A stretch of 64,000 nt of DNA, from contig JACMJZ010000007.1 in the NCBI GenBank assembly GCA_014380365.1, positions 150,453-214,452 on the forward strand, written 5' to 3'. The translations under genes were made by a program, and so were the position numbers. Below, piece by piece: positions 1 through 10,697 of this stretch. Source of the DNA: Pyrinomonadaceae bacterium (GTDB lineage Bacteria > Acidobacteriota > Blastocatellia > Pyrinomonadales > Pyrinomonadaceae). The notes beneath the pieces are model-generated. The model saw only the letters and a program-made list of their open reading frames with translations, did not search any database and had not been told where the DNA came from. Position 1 is the first letter of the stretch; each line of letters opens with the position of its first letter.

Positions 1-1
1 C

Positions 2-1126
2 CCGAATGCGGTGGTCGAGCATTTGTCCGTAGGCCAGCAACAGCGCGTAGAACTGCTGAAGGCGCTTTACCGTCATGCGCGCTTGTTAATTCTCGACGAG
101 CCAACCGCCGTCTTAACGCCCCAGGAAGTCGAAGAGTTTTTCGCTATCCTCCGCCGCATGCGCGAACAGGGCAAGACCGTAGTCATCATCACGCACAAAC
201 TGTCTGAGGTGCTGGCAATTTCCGATGAAGTAACGGTCATGCGCGATGGCAAGGTAGTAGGGCAGGTGCAGACGAAGGAAACGAACGCCGCTGAATTGGC
301 GCGCCTCATGGTCGGGCGCGAAGTGCTGCTACGGGTTGAGAAACCTGATGCCGATATTGGTGTCACCCAACTTAGCGTCAAGCATCTTTCAGTAACGCAC
401 GCGGACGGAACGAAGCGCCTCGATAACGTTTCGTTTGAAGTTCACAAGGGCGAGATACTTGGTATCGCTGGAGTGGAGGGCAACGGCCAGACCGAGTTGA
501 TTGAAGCACTCGCCGGCCTGGTTCCCGCTTCACAACTTTCTGGTGAGGTGCGCCTGGAAGGTCGCGACGTTACCCGGCTCGATGCGCGCGCGCGCCGCGA
601 AATCGGAATTGCCCACATTCCTGAAGACCGGCATCGGCGCGGACTGCTGCTTGATTTTAGTCTCACCGAGAATTCCATTTTGGGTGTGCACTACCGCGAC
701 GCGCTCGTGAGTTACGCTGGTGTCTTCCTAAACGATAAAGCCATTCGCAAGCGTGCTGACCAAATTATCGCCGGTTTCGACGTGCGACCGGCGAATCAGG
801 ACTTGCCGGCGCGCGCGCTTTCCGGAGGGAACCAACAGAAGTTAATCATTGGTCGTGAGTTTGACCTCCAACCAAAGCTGCTGCTCGTATCTCAGCCCAC
901 CCGGGGAGTTGATATTGGCGCCATTGAATTTATCCATAGAAAGCTGGTAGCGCTTCGTGATGACGGCTGCGCAGTCCTGCTAATTTCAGCCGAACTTGAG
1001 GAAGTGACCGCGCTGTCAGATCGCCTGCTGATCATTCATGAGGGCCGCATAGTAGGCGACGTAGATCCCAAAGTAGCAACTATCGAAGAAATTGGACTGC
1101 TGATGACAGGGAGCTCCAAACATTGA
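2..1126 (+). CDS. ABC transporter ATP-binding protein, simple sugar/nucleoside type (5' end outside window)
   Basis: Two ABC modules: [15 protein letters not shown] / LDEPTAV and [14 protein letters not shown]; frame is open to the window edge; followed by two permeases. Confidence 0.93.
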   Translation, partial: PNAVVEHLSVGQQQRVELLKALYRHARLLILDEPTAVLTPQEVEEFFAILRRMREQGKTVVIITHKLSEVLAISDEVTVMRDGKVVGQVQTKETNAAELARLMVGREVLLRVEKPDADIGVTQLSVKHLSVTHADGTKRLDNVSFEVHKGEILGIAGVEGNGQTELIEALAGLVPASQLSGEVRLEGRDVTRLDARARREIGIAHIPEDRHRRGLLLDFSLTENSILGVHYRDALVSYAGVFLNDKAIRKRADQIIAGFDVRPANQDLPARALSGGNQQKLIIGREFDLQPKLLLVSQPTRGVDIGAIEFIHRKLVALRDDGCAVLLISAELEEVTALSDRLLIIHEGRIVGDVDPKVATIEEIGLLMTGSSKH

Positions 1127-2187
1127 TTTTCCTTCGCCAACTTTTGTTTCCTCTGATTGCTGTGATTGCTGCTTTCATTGTCGGCGGAATCCTGATTCTA
1201 ATCATAGGTGACAATCCAATAGAGGCTTACCGGCTTCTGCTCGGCAGCGCGCTCTCATGGCCTGACGGAATCGGTTACACGCTTTTTTATGCAACGCCCC
1301 TGATCTTCACCGGGCTGGCAGTGCTCGTTGCGTTCCGTTGCGGGCTGCTGAATATTGGCGCCGAAGGTCAACTGTATGTCGCTGCGTTTGCCACAGCCTG
1401 GGTGGGGATCAGTTTTGCGAACATGACGGCATGGATTCTGCTGCCGCTCTGTTTTCTGGCTGCGATTCTCGCCGGCGGCGTTTGGGGAGCAATTCCCGGG
1501 ATATTGAAAGCGCGTTTTGGATCGCACGAGGTTATCAACACCATCATGTTGAATTTCGTGGCGGTGGCGTTGTGTAGTTACTTCACGCAGTATCATTACA
1601 AAAATCCAGGCCCGATCATGGAGACAACTGCGATTGGCGGAGGCGCTCACATCGCCCGGCTGGGCAGGTTTGTACCCGGTTTGCCTGAGCGTATTCCGGT
1701 GAACGTCGCCTTCCTATTGGCCCTTCTTTGTTGTCTGTTGGTCTATCTGTTTCTGTGGCGTACGAAGTGGGGTTACGAGTTGCGCGCGACTGGGACTAAT
1801 CCGACCGCTGCCGCGTACGGCGGCATCTCGATTCGCAAACAGATCATAATCGCGATGACGATCTCCGGCTCACTTGCGGGCATGGTCGGGATCAACGAAG
1901 TACTCGGTTATCGTTATCGATACTACGATGGCTTCTCTGATAACTATGGATTCACCGGTATCGCGGTGGCGCTGCTGGGCCGAAACCATCCGGTGGGAGT
2001 GGTAGTGGCAGCGCTGCTGTTTGCGGTACTGCAACGCGGTGGCATCCATGTTGATGGTTTCTCGGAATACGTTACCAAAGACATTGTGCAGGTGTTGCAG
2101 GGCACGATAATACTTTTTGTTGCGGCTGAGGCTTTCTTTAGTGGCTCCTTCAATAGATTTGGTTTGTTGAAGCGCGCCAAGGTGTAA
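1123..2187 (+). CDS. ABC transporter permease (BPD_transp_2-like, nucleoside/sugar)
   Basis: Multi-TM protein, [13 protein letters not shown] motif, 4-nt overlap with ATPase gene. Confidence 0.92.
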   Translation: MIFLRQLLFPLIAVIAAFIVGGILILIIGDNPIEAYRLLLGSALSWPDGIGYTLFYATPLIFTGLAVLVAFRCGLLNIGAEGQLYVAAFATAWVGISFANMTAWILLPLCFLAAILAGGVWGAIPGILKARFGSHEVINTIMLNFVAVALCSYFTQYHYKNPGPIMETTAIGGGAHIARLGRFVPGLPERIPVNVAFLLALLCCLLVYLFLWRTKWGYELRATGTNPTAAAYGGISIRKQIIIAMTISGSLAGMVGINEVLGYRYRYYDGFSDNYGFTGIAVALLGRNHPVGVVVAALLFAVLQRGGIHVDGFSEYVTKDIVQVLQGTIILFVAAEAFFSGSFNRFGLLKRAKV

Positions 2188-2216
2188 TCCCGCGCCGGTC
2201 TCAAGGGTAAGACAAA

Positions 2217-3107
2217 ATGAGCGAACTCTTTTCCGTAGCGCTTTTCTGGTCGACAATCAGATTGTCCACGCCGCTGATTCTGGCGGCATTGGGTGGAATG
2301 TTTTCAGAGCGCGCAGGAGTCATCAATATCGCCCTCGAGGGCATGATGCTGGCCGGCGCATTCACAGCAGCGGCGGTGACGCATGCAGTCGGCAATCCGT
2401 TTGTCGGACTGGCTGCCGGCATGGCGGCCGGGGCGTTGATTGCTGCGATCCACGCGGTTGCGTGTATCAGTTACAAGGCGGACCAGGTGGTCACCGGAAC
2501 GGCTATCAACATTCTCATGATCGGTATGCCCGCTTTCCTGAGCGGAGCGTTTTTCCTTTCGTCCGGCTCGACGCCGCAGCTTCCGAAGGAGGATTTGATA
2601 CCGTGGACACCGATCGTGATTGCGTTCGCGCTCGTGCCAATTGCGTGGTATGTGCTTTACAAAACTCCATTTGGACTCAGACTGCGTTCGGTCGGTGAGA
2701 ATCCGGAGGCCGCGGATGCAGCGGGCGTAAGCGTGGCCCGAATGAAGTATGCCGGCGTGTTGCTCTCGGGCGCCTTGGCCGGTATCGGCGGCGCTTACCT
2801 TTCGATAGGACAGTCGTCCCTCTTCACCAGAAACATGACCTCGGGCCGCGGCTTTATTGCGCTGGCGGCTTTGATTTTTGGGAAATGGAGGCCGGTGCAA
2901 ACGTTGCTGGCCTGCCTGCTGTTTGGTTTCACTGAGGCGGTCTCAATCCAAATGCAGGGCGTCGTGAAACTTCCATCCGGCGAAGATATTCCCGTCCAAT
3001 TTATCCAGATGGTGCCCTACCTGTTGACGATCATTGTGCTCGCGGGCTTCATTGGATCATCGCGGCCGCCGCAAGCCCTTGGGATCCCATATCAGAAGGA
3101 ACGGTAA
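2217..3107 (+). CDS. ABC transporter permease (second subunit, nucleoside/sugar)
   Basis: Multi-TM, ERAGVINIALEGMMLAGAF motif, same operon. Confidence 0.92.
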   Translation: MSELFSVALFWSTIRLSTPLILAALGGMFSERAGVINIALEGMMLAGAFTAAAVTHAVGNPFVGLAAGMAAGALIAAIHAVACISYKADQVVTGTAINILMIGMPAFLSGAFFLSSGSTPQLPKEDLIPWTPIVIAFALVPIAWYVLYKTPFGLRLRSVGENPEAADAAGVSVARMKYAGVLLSGALAGIGGAYLSIGQSSLFTRNMTSGRGFIALAALIFGKWRPVQTLLACLLFGFTEAVSIQMQGVVKLPSGEDIPVQFIQMVPYLLTIIVLAGFIGSSRPPQALGIPYQKER

Positions 3108-3144
3108 GTACAGATTGCCAGGCGGCGCATCGGACGCAGGATCC

Positions 3145-3516
3145 ATGGAAACTTTGATTTCATTTCTCAAGAGCAGCACCGTTGTGGACTTGCTCGTCCT
3201 CCTCCTTATTTTCTTCATCACTGTGATAATGATTCCCGTCGGGATCTGGATCGCGCTTGCGTCGCAGCGCAGGATGCCGAGCTATATTTTCCTGTTGAGC
3301 GCATTGTTGCCGTTGCTGCTCGCCCTAATTGGGACCTGTCTGAGATTACTAATCATCGAACAGGCGATCAGCATGAACCAGGATGTTGGCAACGAAGTTG
3401 TTGCGGCAAGCCGTCAGGAAGCGTGGATCACGACTTATATTGGCGCAGCTGCAGCTGCAGTTCTTGGGCTGATCGCAGTGATGAGTCTGGTAACAAAGAA
3501 AGTGAGAAAAGCTTAG
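3145..3516 (+). CDS. Small membrane protein, unknown function
   Basis: ORF from METLISFLKSS with several hydrophobic segments; longer ORF start at 3034 overlaps the permease. Confidence 0.6.
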   Translation: METLISFLKSSTVVDLLVLLLIFFITVIMIPVGIWIALASQRRMPSYIFLLSALLPLLLALIGTCLRLLIIEQAISMNQDVGNEVVAASRQEAWITTYIGAAAAAVLGLIAVMSLVTKKVRKA

Positions 3517-3554
3517 GTCGCGCTTGAGCGTTGGCCATCGGCTTAAAAATCGTA

Positions 3555-4394
3555 ATGGCGGAACAGGGTCCTACAGCTCTCTATGATCGTGCGGAACATG
3601 CGGCGAGGACCTTACGCGGGCGTACGACGCTCGAACCGCGCATCGCGATTGTGCTCGGCAGTGGACTCGGTGGGTTTGCCGAAGAGTTTGGGGACGCCGT
3701 TGCGATTCCTTATCGGGAGATTCCCGGTTTCGTCTCCTCAACCGCGCAGGGTCATGTGGGAAGTTTGATCATTGGCAAAGTGGACAACATCCCGGTTGCG
3801 GCAATGCAGGGACGCGTGCACTTTTACGAAGGCTATTCGCTGGAGGAAGTTACTTTTCCGATTCGGACGCTGAAGTTGCTCGGAATCGACACCTTGATTT
3901 TGACGAACGCCGCGGGCGGCATCGATGTTCAGTTAACGCAGGGCGCGCTGATGGTAATAAGCGATCACCTGAACCTAATGGGCGTGAACCCGCTGCGTGG
4001 CGCAAACGACGAGCGCTTTGGTCCGCGCTTTCCCGACATGACCGAAGTTTATTCTCGTGAGTTGCAGGAGCTGGTGACGCAGGAGGCGCGGGTACTGGGA
4101 ACAACCGTCCGCCGCGGCATCTATGCGGCGCTGGCTGGCCCAAGCTACGAGACGCCCGCGGAGATTCACATGCTGCGTGCTTTTGGCGCCGATGCGGTGG
4201 GAATGAGCACGGTGCCCGAAGCGATTGTCGCGAGACAGATGGAGATGAACGTCATTGGAATTTCCTGCATCACCAATATGGCTGCCGGAATCAGCGAACA
4301 AACCATCAACCATCAGGAAGTGATGGAGACGGGCGAAAAGGTCAGGATAACCTTTACCCAGTTGCTGCGTCGGATCATCACGAAGCTGCCGTGA
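3555..4394 (+). CDS. Purine-nucleoside phosphorylase
   Basis: IVLGSGLGGFAEEF, GRVHFYEGYS, LTNAAGGID, GPSYETPAEIHMLRAFGADAVGMSTVPE motifs. Confidence 0.95.
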   Translation: MAEQGPTALYDRAEHAARTLRGRTTLEPRIAIVLGSGLGGFAEEFGDAVAIPYREIPGFVSSTAQGHVGSLIIGKVDNIPVAAMQGRVHFYEGYSLEEVTFPIRTLKLLGIDTLILTNAAGGIDVQLTQGALMVISDHLNLMGVNPLRGANDERFGPRFPDMTEVYSRELQELVTQEARVLGTTVRRGIYAALAGPSYETPAEIHMLRAFGADAVGMSTVPEAIVARQMEMNVIGISCITNMAAGISEQTINHQEVMETGEKVRITFTQLLRRIITKLP

Positions 4395-4545
4395 TAACAG
4401 GCACTCCCTTGCTGCCGGACGTTCAGAGTAAAGCCTTTAGGCTCCGTTGCGGCACGCAAGCTAAAGCTTGTACTCTAAACTGCGGTCGCCAGGATAGTGC
4501 CCTTTCATAACGATATTTTCCAGTAGAAGGCGGGAAGCATTTTTC

Positions 4546-5187
4546 GTGAGTTTGATAATTGGTATATCCGGTGGGACAGGGTCGGGCAAGACCACGGTAG
4601 CAAATCGCATCCTTGAAACCGTCAAGGCAAGCGAAGTAGTTTTCATTCAGCAGGACTCCTACTACCGAAACCTCAAGGACCTCCCGCTCGACTTTCGCCA
4701 GGTCGCCAACTTTGATCATCCCGATGCACTCGATAACGACCTGCTCGTCAACCATGTGCGCAAGCTGAAAGCCGGCGAGCCCATCGAGTTGCCCATCTAC
4801 GATTTCAAAACGCATACGCGGTTAACTGAAACGCGAGCAGTCGTTCCAAAGCCGATTGTCATCGTGGAGGGGATACTCATCTTTGCCGACCCGCGCCTTC
4901 TGGAGCAGTTGGACATTAAGGTGTTTGTGGATACACCCGACGATATTCGTTTCATCCGCCGTTTACGACGCGACATTGCCGAAAGAGGACGTACGATCGA
5001 ATCCGTCATCGAGCAATACATTGTGACGGTGCGACCGATGCATATGCAGTTTGTCGAGCCGTCGAAACGTTACGCGGACGTAATTATTCCGGAAGGTGGT
5101 CACAACCTGGTGAGCATAGATCTTATTAGTGGGAAGATTAGGGAGAGGTTGGCAAGCGCCTTAACCTCGGTTGGGGGTCAATCTTGA
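4546..5187 (+). CDS. udk: Uridine kinase
   Basis: GISGGTGSGKTTVA P-loop, QDSYY, NFDHPDALD, IVEGILIF. Confidence 0.95.
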   Translation: MSLIIGISGGTGSGKTTVANRILETVKASEVVFIQQDSYYRNLKDLPLDFRQVANFDHPDALDNDLLVNHVRKLKAGEPIELPIYDFKTHTRLTETRAVVPKPIVIVEGILIFADPRLLEQLDIKVFVDTPDDIRFIRRLRRDIAERGRTIESVIEQYIVTVRPMHMQFVEPSKRYADVIIPEGGHNLVSIDLISGKIRERLASALTSVGGQS

Positions 5188-5606
5188 GTGAAGAGAGTTT
5201 GCAGGAGCTGGTGGAAACAGCGAAGACCGCACGGCTGCGATCAGTCGCGCCATTTTCAAACTTCCTGGTCGGCGCCGCGGTGAAAACCGAGGGCGGGATA
5301 GTTTACACGGGTTGCAATATTGAGAGCGCAAGCTATGGTCTGACGGTTTGCGGAGAGCGCGTAGCAATCTGGAAGGCTTTGTCCGAAGGTGAGAGGCACT
5401 TTGCGGAGCTGGCAATTGTTGCTGATACTGACACGCTAACGCCGCCCTGCGGGACGTGCCGGCAAATTATCTGGGAGTTTTGCCGCGACGCTACAATCAT
5501 CCTCGCCAATCTTCGTGGTGAGAGTCAGACGGTATCGATCAGGGAATTACTGCCGCGTGCGTTTGACGCTCGCTTCCTGAGCGGGGCCAAAAAAGGATCT
5601 TCGTAG
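5184..5606 (+). CDS. cdd: Cytidine deaminase
   Basis: GCNIESASYGLTVCGERVA and PPCGTCRQIIWEF zinc motifs; overlaps udk by 4 nt. Confidence 0.95.
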   Translation: MSEESLQELVETAKTARLRSVAPFSNFLVGAAVKTEGGIVYTGCNIESASYGLTVCGERVAIWKALSEGERHFAELAIVADTDTLTPPCGTCRQIIWEFCRDATIILANLRGESQTVSIRELLPRAFDARFLSGAKKGSS

Positions 5607-5636
5607 TTATCCACAGATTACACAGATCGCAGATTC
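5607..5636. repeat. Dispersed repeat containing CAGATTACACAGAT
   Basis: 14-nt core 5614-5627 recurs inverted at 58378-58391. Confidence 0.5.
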
Positions 5637-5667
5637 AAACTGATAGTCACCGCGCGGTTCCTTAGTC

Positions 5668-7104
5668 ATGTCAAAGAAAACATTTCTCGTCATCACGGTG
5701 CTCGCCACGATTTTCGCCAACCTCTTGCCGGTAACCGCGCAACGGACCAGGGGGCGACGTATGACGCGCGTGGATCTCCTCGTCGTAAACGGCACCCTGG
5801 TGACCATGGACAAGGGACGACGCGTCATCGAGGACGCGGGTATCGCCGTTTCCGGCGGGCGCATCGTGGCTGTGGGATCGAGCAGAGACATCGTGAGGAT
5901 GTACGAGGCCCCGGAGCGAGTGGACGCGACTGGGAAAATCATTATCCCCGGATTGATTAATGGGCACACTCACATCCCGATGACCTTGTTCAGGGGTTTG
6001 GCTGATGACCTCGACCTTCAGGACTGGCTCACGAAATACATCTTCCCGGCGGAAGCGAAGAACGTATCGGAAGAATTTGTGCGCGCGGGAACGCGCCTGG
6101 GTTTGGCGGAAATGATTCGCGGAGGCACGACGACCTACTGCGACATGTACTACTTCGAAGATGCCATCGCCGATGAAACTGCGAAAGCCGGCGTGCGTGG
6201 CGTGTTGGGAGAAACAGTAATCGACTTTCCCGTCGCTGATAACAAGACACACGCGGAGGCCATGGCCTACACGGAAAAGTTTGTTAAAAAATGGAAAGGC
6301 CACGAGCTGATCACGCCGGCGATTGCACCGCACGCTCCCTACACCGTCTCTGAAGAACATCTCAAAGCTGTGCGGGCTTTTTCGGATCGAACGGGATCGC
6401 CGATCGTGACGCACATATCCGAGACGAAGAGGGAAGTGGATGACAGCGTCAAAGCCAAAGGCGTCAGCCCCATCGACTATCTCTCGCGCATCGGGTTTCT
6501 AAATGAACGCGTCATTGCCGCTCATGTGGTTTGGCCAAGTGCCGGGGAGATCGGGATTTTGAAACGCGCCGGCGTGGGCGTAGTGCATAACCCGCAATCA
6601 AACATGAAGCTGGCGTCAGGCGTGTCGCCCGTGCCGAAAATGCTCGCGGATGGCTTAAGAATTGGTTTGGGCACGGATGGCGCGGCGTCGAACAATGATC
6701 TGAGTATGTGGGAAGAGATGGACACGGCTGCAAAGTTGCACAAGCTCTTCAGCGGCGACCCGAAGGTGATCTCAGCGCTGGAAGCCTTCGAGCTGGCTAC
6801 GATTCGCAGCGCCGAGGCGCTGCACATGGAAAAAGAGATAGGTTCGATAGAGAAGGGAAAGCGGGCGGATCTGGTAATAGTCGAGCGCGATTCGCTCAAC
6901 AAAATACCGGCCTACAATATCTATTCGGACTTGGTTTACGCGACCAAAGCTTCCGACGTCCAAACAGTGATTATTAATGGCCGAGTCGTGATGCGCGACC
7001 GGCGTTTGTTGACGCTGGACGAGGCATCGATAAAAGTGAGTGCCCGGGCGTTTCGCGATCAGGTGATAAAGAGCCTTGGCGGGTTGGAAGCGCAGCCCAA
7101 ATAA
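5668..7104 (+). CDS. Amidohydrolase, SAH/MTA deaminase-like (TRZ/ATZ family), with N-terminal signal peptide
   Basis: GHTHIPMTLFRG, IVTHISETKREVDDS, GLGTDGAASNNDLSMWEEM; N-terminus MSKKTFLVITVLATIFANLLPVTAQ. Confidence 0.9.
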   Translation: MSKKTFLVITVLATIFANLLPVTAQRTRGRRMTRVDLLVVNGTLVTMDKGRRVIEDAGIAVSGGRIVAVGSSRDIVRMYEAPERVDATGKIIIPGLINGHTHIPMTLFRGLADDLDLQDWLTKYIFPAEAKNVSEEFVRAGTRLGLAEMIRGGTTTYCDMYYFEDAIADETAKAGVRGVLGETVIDFPVADNKTHAEAMAYTEKFVKKWKGHELITPAIAPHAPYTVSEEHLKAVRAFSDRTGSPIVTHISETKREVDDSVKAKGVSPIDYLSRIGFLNERVIAAHVVWPSAGEIGILKRAGVGVVHNPQSNMKLASGVSPVPKMLADGLRIGLGTDGAASNNDLSMWEEMDTAAKLHKLFSGDPKVISALEAFELATIRSAEALHMEKEIGSIEKGKRADLVIVERDSLNKIPAYNIYSDLVYATKASDVQTVIINGRVVMRDRRLLTLDEASIKVSARAFRDQVIKSLGGLEAQPK

Positions 7105-7133
7105 TCCGACCTGGGTGTCCTGGTTAGAACTCT

Positions 7134-7232
7134 TACTCTGTGCGTTCTCCGTGTTCTCTGTGTCTCTGTGGTAAGCAGGCGTTAACAAAGATTCACCACA
7201 GAGACACAGGAACACGGAGGACGCACAGAGTA
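7134..7232. repeat. Long imperfect inverted repeat (TACTCTGTGCGTTCTCCGTGTTCTCTGTGTCTCTGTGGT ... complement)
   Basis: Arms 7134-7172 and 7195-7232 are near-complementary; single arm recurs at 60556-60592. Confidence 0.9.
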
Positions 7233-7323
7233 GACAGGAATGATGACGTCAGCTCCAGCCGGGAGCGCTTGCCATCTCGTCCTAATCGGATCATAATAGC
7301 GCGTCAAAATCATGTTAACTCGT

Positions 7324-7345
7324 AAGCGAGCCTTAGGCTCGCTTT
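7324..7345. terminator. Terminator-like hairpin with T-tract
   Basis: AAGCGAGCC TTA GGCTCGCTTTT. Confidence 0.55.
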
Positions 7346-7368
7346 TGCATTTGTTGGAGTAAAGTTTA

Positions 7369-8535
7369 GTGAAGCGAATTAGACTATCAAGACGTTTCCG
7401 TCCGGCCACCAAATTCCTCTTGACGTTATCGCTTGTCCTGGTTTCGTCTACCGCACTACACGCACAGTCCACCCCTGAATCAGCGTTAACCCCGGAAGCC
7501 GTGGAGACCCGCATTCAAAGAGCGCGAGCCTTAATCGCTGCCCATCAGTTGCAGATAGCAGCCAGCGAGCTTGAAAGCGTAAGAGCTTCGACGCAGGATT
7601 CCTCGGTCCGCAACATCACCTCGGTAATGTTGATGAGCGTTTATCTGGAAGAGGGAAACTACGGAAGGGCGGAGGCGCTACTCGAGGAGAACTTCAGCGT
7701 GCGGTCAGCGCGGAACGGTGATTCGCTCAGAACTTATTTCGCGCTTGCGGGCCAGGCAGTAAACGGTAGCCGGACGCACCTTGGCCGCTACCGAAGCTTT
7801 GGCATTAACATTACCGATTCAAGTTTGCCTCCTGAAGTCGTAAACGACCTGACCCGTCTACGATCTTTTCTGGAACGCATGATTGCGCAGGCGAAGGAGA
7901 TTGCCGGGGAGAACAAGGCCTACGATTCGTTGTCGCTGCTTGAAGATGTATTGGGGGTGCGGCTATCACTAGCAAGCGACAGCGAGGATCAAATCAAGTG
8001 GCAAGGTGAATACACCGCCGCCCGCCAGTCGCTGGCTGCGTCAGCGACGCAGATTGCTTCACTGGTCGGCATTTCAGCGTTGCCACCGACAAAGGCGCCT
8101 AAAATTGCTTCGCCATCGCCTTACGCCGTGCGACGAACCCCAGAGCCGGACGCTGCCCAGAAAGCCGTAGCAATGTCCGAGCAACAACACGTTGCGACCC
8201 AAACGCAAATTGCCGCCGCTTCGGTTAGTTCGCCTGCGACGTTACTCCCAAATGACACCTCGACAGCCCCGGCGTCGTTGAATGCGAGGGCCACCAAGCG
8301 CGTGGTGCCGCGCTATCCGCCCCTGGCAAAACAAAGCGGCACTGTCGGTGCGGTCAGGGTATATGTGGTGATCGATGAGAACGGCGAGGTTATTGAGGTT
8401 TCCCGTTCGGAAGGCCCACTCCTGCTACGGCGCGCTGCCGAGGACGCCGCGCGTCTATGGCGCTTCCAACCAACCCCGGACGCTTCGTCGCCAATCCGGC
8501 GCACTGGCTACCTGGATTTCAACTTCTCCCTCTAA
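7369..8535 (+). CDS. TonB C-terminal domain (energy transducer family) protein
   Basis: Signal-like N-terminus; C-terminal VVPRYPPLAKQSGTVGAVRVYVVIDENGEVIEVSRSEGPLLLRRAAEDAARLWRFQP. Confidence 0.85.
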   Translation: MKRIRLSRRFRPATKFLLTLSLVLVSSTALHAQSTPESALTPEAVETRIQRARALIAAHQLQIAASELESVRASTQDSSVRNITSVMLMSVYLEEGNYGRAEALLEENFSVRSARNGDSLRTYFALAGQAVNGSRTHLGRYRSFGINITDSSLPPEVVNDLTRLRSFLERMIAQAKEIAGENKAYDSLSLLEDVLGVRLSLASDSEDQIKWQGEYTAARQSLAASATQIASLVGISALPPTKAPKIASPSPYAVRRTPEPDAAQKAVAMSEQQHVATQTQIAAASVSSPATLLPNDTSTAPASLNARATKRVVPRYPPLAKQSGTVGAVRVYVVIDENGEVIEVSRSEGPLLLRRAAEDAARLWRFQPTPDASSPIRRTGYLDFNFSL

Positions 8536-8637
8536 CAAGTCCGAAAAATTATATCTTATCCCATATTTTCCAACAGTTTACGCCATCTTGACTTAAAAGT
8601 AAGGTTTCGGTAGACTGACCTCAGCCAGGAAACTCGA

Positions 8638-9126
8638 ATGAAGATATCGGCACAAGAAGAGTATGGATTGCGCGCTCTGCTGCAACTAGCTCGCGCTGAA
8701 ACGCAGGGTGAGTCGCTGACGCTCGGACGGATTGCGAGGCTTGAAGGCATCTCCACGGCTAACGCGGGCAAGCTGATGTGGATTTTGAATAAGGCCGGCC
8801 TCGTACAGTCGCAACGCGGCACCAAAGGTGGCTATCGACTCGCCCGTCCGGCATCGGACATTCATTTGAACGAAGTCATCAGCGTGTTGGACAACGAGCG
8901 CGTCGAGGCCCACTGCAAGAGTTATACGGGTGTTCTTGATTCTTGTGTGCATACAGGGGACTGCGGAATCAGGCCGGTGATTGTTGAGCTTCATCAGATC
9001 GTCGATAACGCGCTATCTGAAATAACGTTGTCACAACTGCTCGGCACTGAAGCAACCGTCGATGCCGTGCTTCATAAGATTCAGAGTACGAAGCCACGCG
9101 CGGAGTCAATTCACGCGCAGGTGTGA
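8638..9126 (+). CDS. Rrf2-family transcriptional regulator (IscR/SufR-like)
   Basis: MKISAQEEYGLRALLQLA, GLVQSQRGTKGGYRLARP, Cys residues in CKSYTGVLDSCVHTGDC; upstream of suf genes. Confidence 0.92.
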   Translation: MKISAQEEYGLRALLQLARAETQGESLTLGRIARLEGISTANAGKLMWILNKAGLVQSQRGTKGGYRLARPASDIHLNEVISVLDNERVEAHCKSYTGVLDSCVHTGDCGIRPVIVELHQIVDNALSEITLSQLLGTEATVDAVLHKIQSTKPRAESIHAQV

Positions 9127-9157
9127 TCGGAGAACATTTTGGTTGAACAGGTAACAG

Positions 9158-10594
9158 ATGAGCACAGTAGAAATCTTAAGCAAGCAGGAATATAAATACG
9201 GTTTCGTCACCGACATCGAGTCTGACGTAATTCCGCGAGGACTGACGGAAGACACGATTCGCCTGATCGCGGCCAAGAAGAATGAGCCCGACTGGATGTT
9301 GGAGTTTCGGCTCAAGGCCTATCGGCATTGGCTGACCATGACCGAGCCGACGCATTGGCCAAATATTTCATATCCGAAGATCGACTATCAGGACGTTATC
9401 TACTACAGCGCTCCTAAGCAAAAGGCGGTGAAGGCCAGCCTGGACGAAGTTGATCCGGAGTTGCTGAAGACTTTCGAGAAACTCGGCATCCCTTTGACTG
9501 AACAGAAGCAGCTAGCCGGGGTGGCAGTCGATGCGATCTTCGATTCCGTTTCGGTGGCTACGACCTATAAGGAAAAACTCAAAAAGCACGGCGTGATCTT
9601 CTGTTCGTTTACAGAAGCGATTAAGGATTATCCGGACCTCATCAAAAAGTATCTGGGTTCTGTTGTTCCTACAAACGACAATTTCTTTGCCGCGCTTAAT
9701 AGCGCAGTGTTTTCGGACGGGTCATTCTGTTTCATCCCGAAGGGCGTTCGTTGTCCAATGGAGCTTTCCACGTATTTCAGAATCAACAATTCTGAGTCGG
9801 GGCAGTTTGAGCGAACGCTGATCGTGGCCGAAGAAGGCGCCTACGTTTCCTACCTGGAGGGCTGCACGGCCCCGAAGTTTGATAAAAACCAACTGCACGC
9901 CGCGGTCGTTGAACTGGTCGCCCTTGATGATGCGCAGATCAAATATTCGACCGTGCAAAACTGGTACGCGGGCGACGAAAACGGCGTGGGCGGCATTTAC
10001 AACTTTGTGACGAAGCGTGGCAAGTGTGCGGGGAAGAACTCAAAGATTTCGTGGACGCAGGTGGAGACAGGCTCAGCAATTACCTGGAAGTATCCGTCAT
10101 GCATTCTGCAGGGTGACAATTCGATCGGTGAGTTTTACTCCGTCGCGCTGACGAATCATGCGCAGCAGGCCGATACCGGCACCAAGATGATCCATCTGGG
10201 CAAGAACACGCGCTCGACGATCATCTCCAAAGGAATCGCGGCCGGAAAATCAAACAATAGCTACCGCGGGCTCGTGAAGGTGATGCCGAAGGCGGAGAAC
10301 GCGCGCAACTATACGCAATGTGACTCGATGCTGATTGGTTCAAACTGCGGCGCGAATACGTTTCCCTACATCGAGGTCATGAACAACAGCTCGAACGTGG
10401 AGCATGAGGCCTCAACCTCGAAGATCAGCGAGGAGCAATTGTTTTATTTGCAGCAGCGCGGAATATCGCAGGAAGACGCCGTGTCGTTGATCATTAACGG
10501 GTTCTGCAAGGACGTGTTTTTGCAGTTGCCGATGGAGTTTGCCGTCGAGGCGACACGCCTGCTCGGCATGAAGCTCGAAGGCAGCGTGGGCTAA
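9158..10594 (+). CDS. sufB: Fe-S cluster assembly protein SufB
   Basis: [43 protein letters not shown]. Confidence 0.97.
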   Translation: MSTVEILSKQEYKYGFVTDIESDVIPRGLTEDTIRLIAAKKNEPDWMLEFRLKAYRHWLTMTEPTHWPNISYPKIDYQDVIYYSAPKQKAVKASLDEVDPELLKTFEKLGIPLTEQKQLAGVAVDAIFDSVSVATTYKEKLKKHGVIFCSFTEAIKDYPDLIKKYLGSVVPTNDNFFAALNSAVFSDGSFCFIPKGVRCPMELSTYFRINNSESGQFERTLIVAEEGAYVSYLEGCTAPKFDKNQLHAAVVELVALDDAQIKYSTVQNWYAGDENGVGGIYNFVTKRGKCAGKNSKISWTQVETGSAITWKYPSCILQGDNSIGEFYSVALTNHAQQADTGTKMIHLGKNTRSTIISKGIAAGKSNNSYRGLVKVMPKAENARNYTQCDSMLIGSNCGANTFPYIEVMNNSSNVEHEASTSKISEEQLFYLQQRGISQEDAVSLIINGFCKDVFLQLPMEFAVEATRLLGMKLEGSVG

Positions 10595-10600
10595 AGGCAG

Positions 10601-10672
10601 GTACCGGGTGTCGGGTGTCAGGTGCTGGAATGGTTTTTCTTCCCGACACCTGGCACCCGACACCTGTTACCA
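10601..10672. repeat. Inverted repeat between sufB and sufC
   Basis: GGTACCGGGTGTCGGGTGTCAGGTGCTGG / CCCGACACCTGGCACCCGACACCTGTTACC. Confidence 0.8.
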
Positions 10673-10697
10673 GGAACTTACGGAGTAAATTATTTCA

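Noticed and set aside
5671-6414. Long antisense ORF opposite the amidohydrolase
   Set aside because: Shadow ORF in GC-rich codon context; translation lacks domain features.
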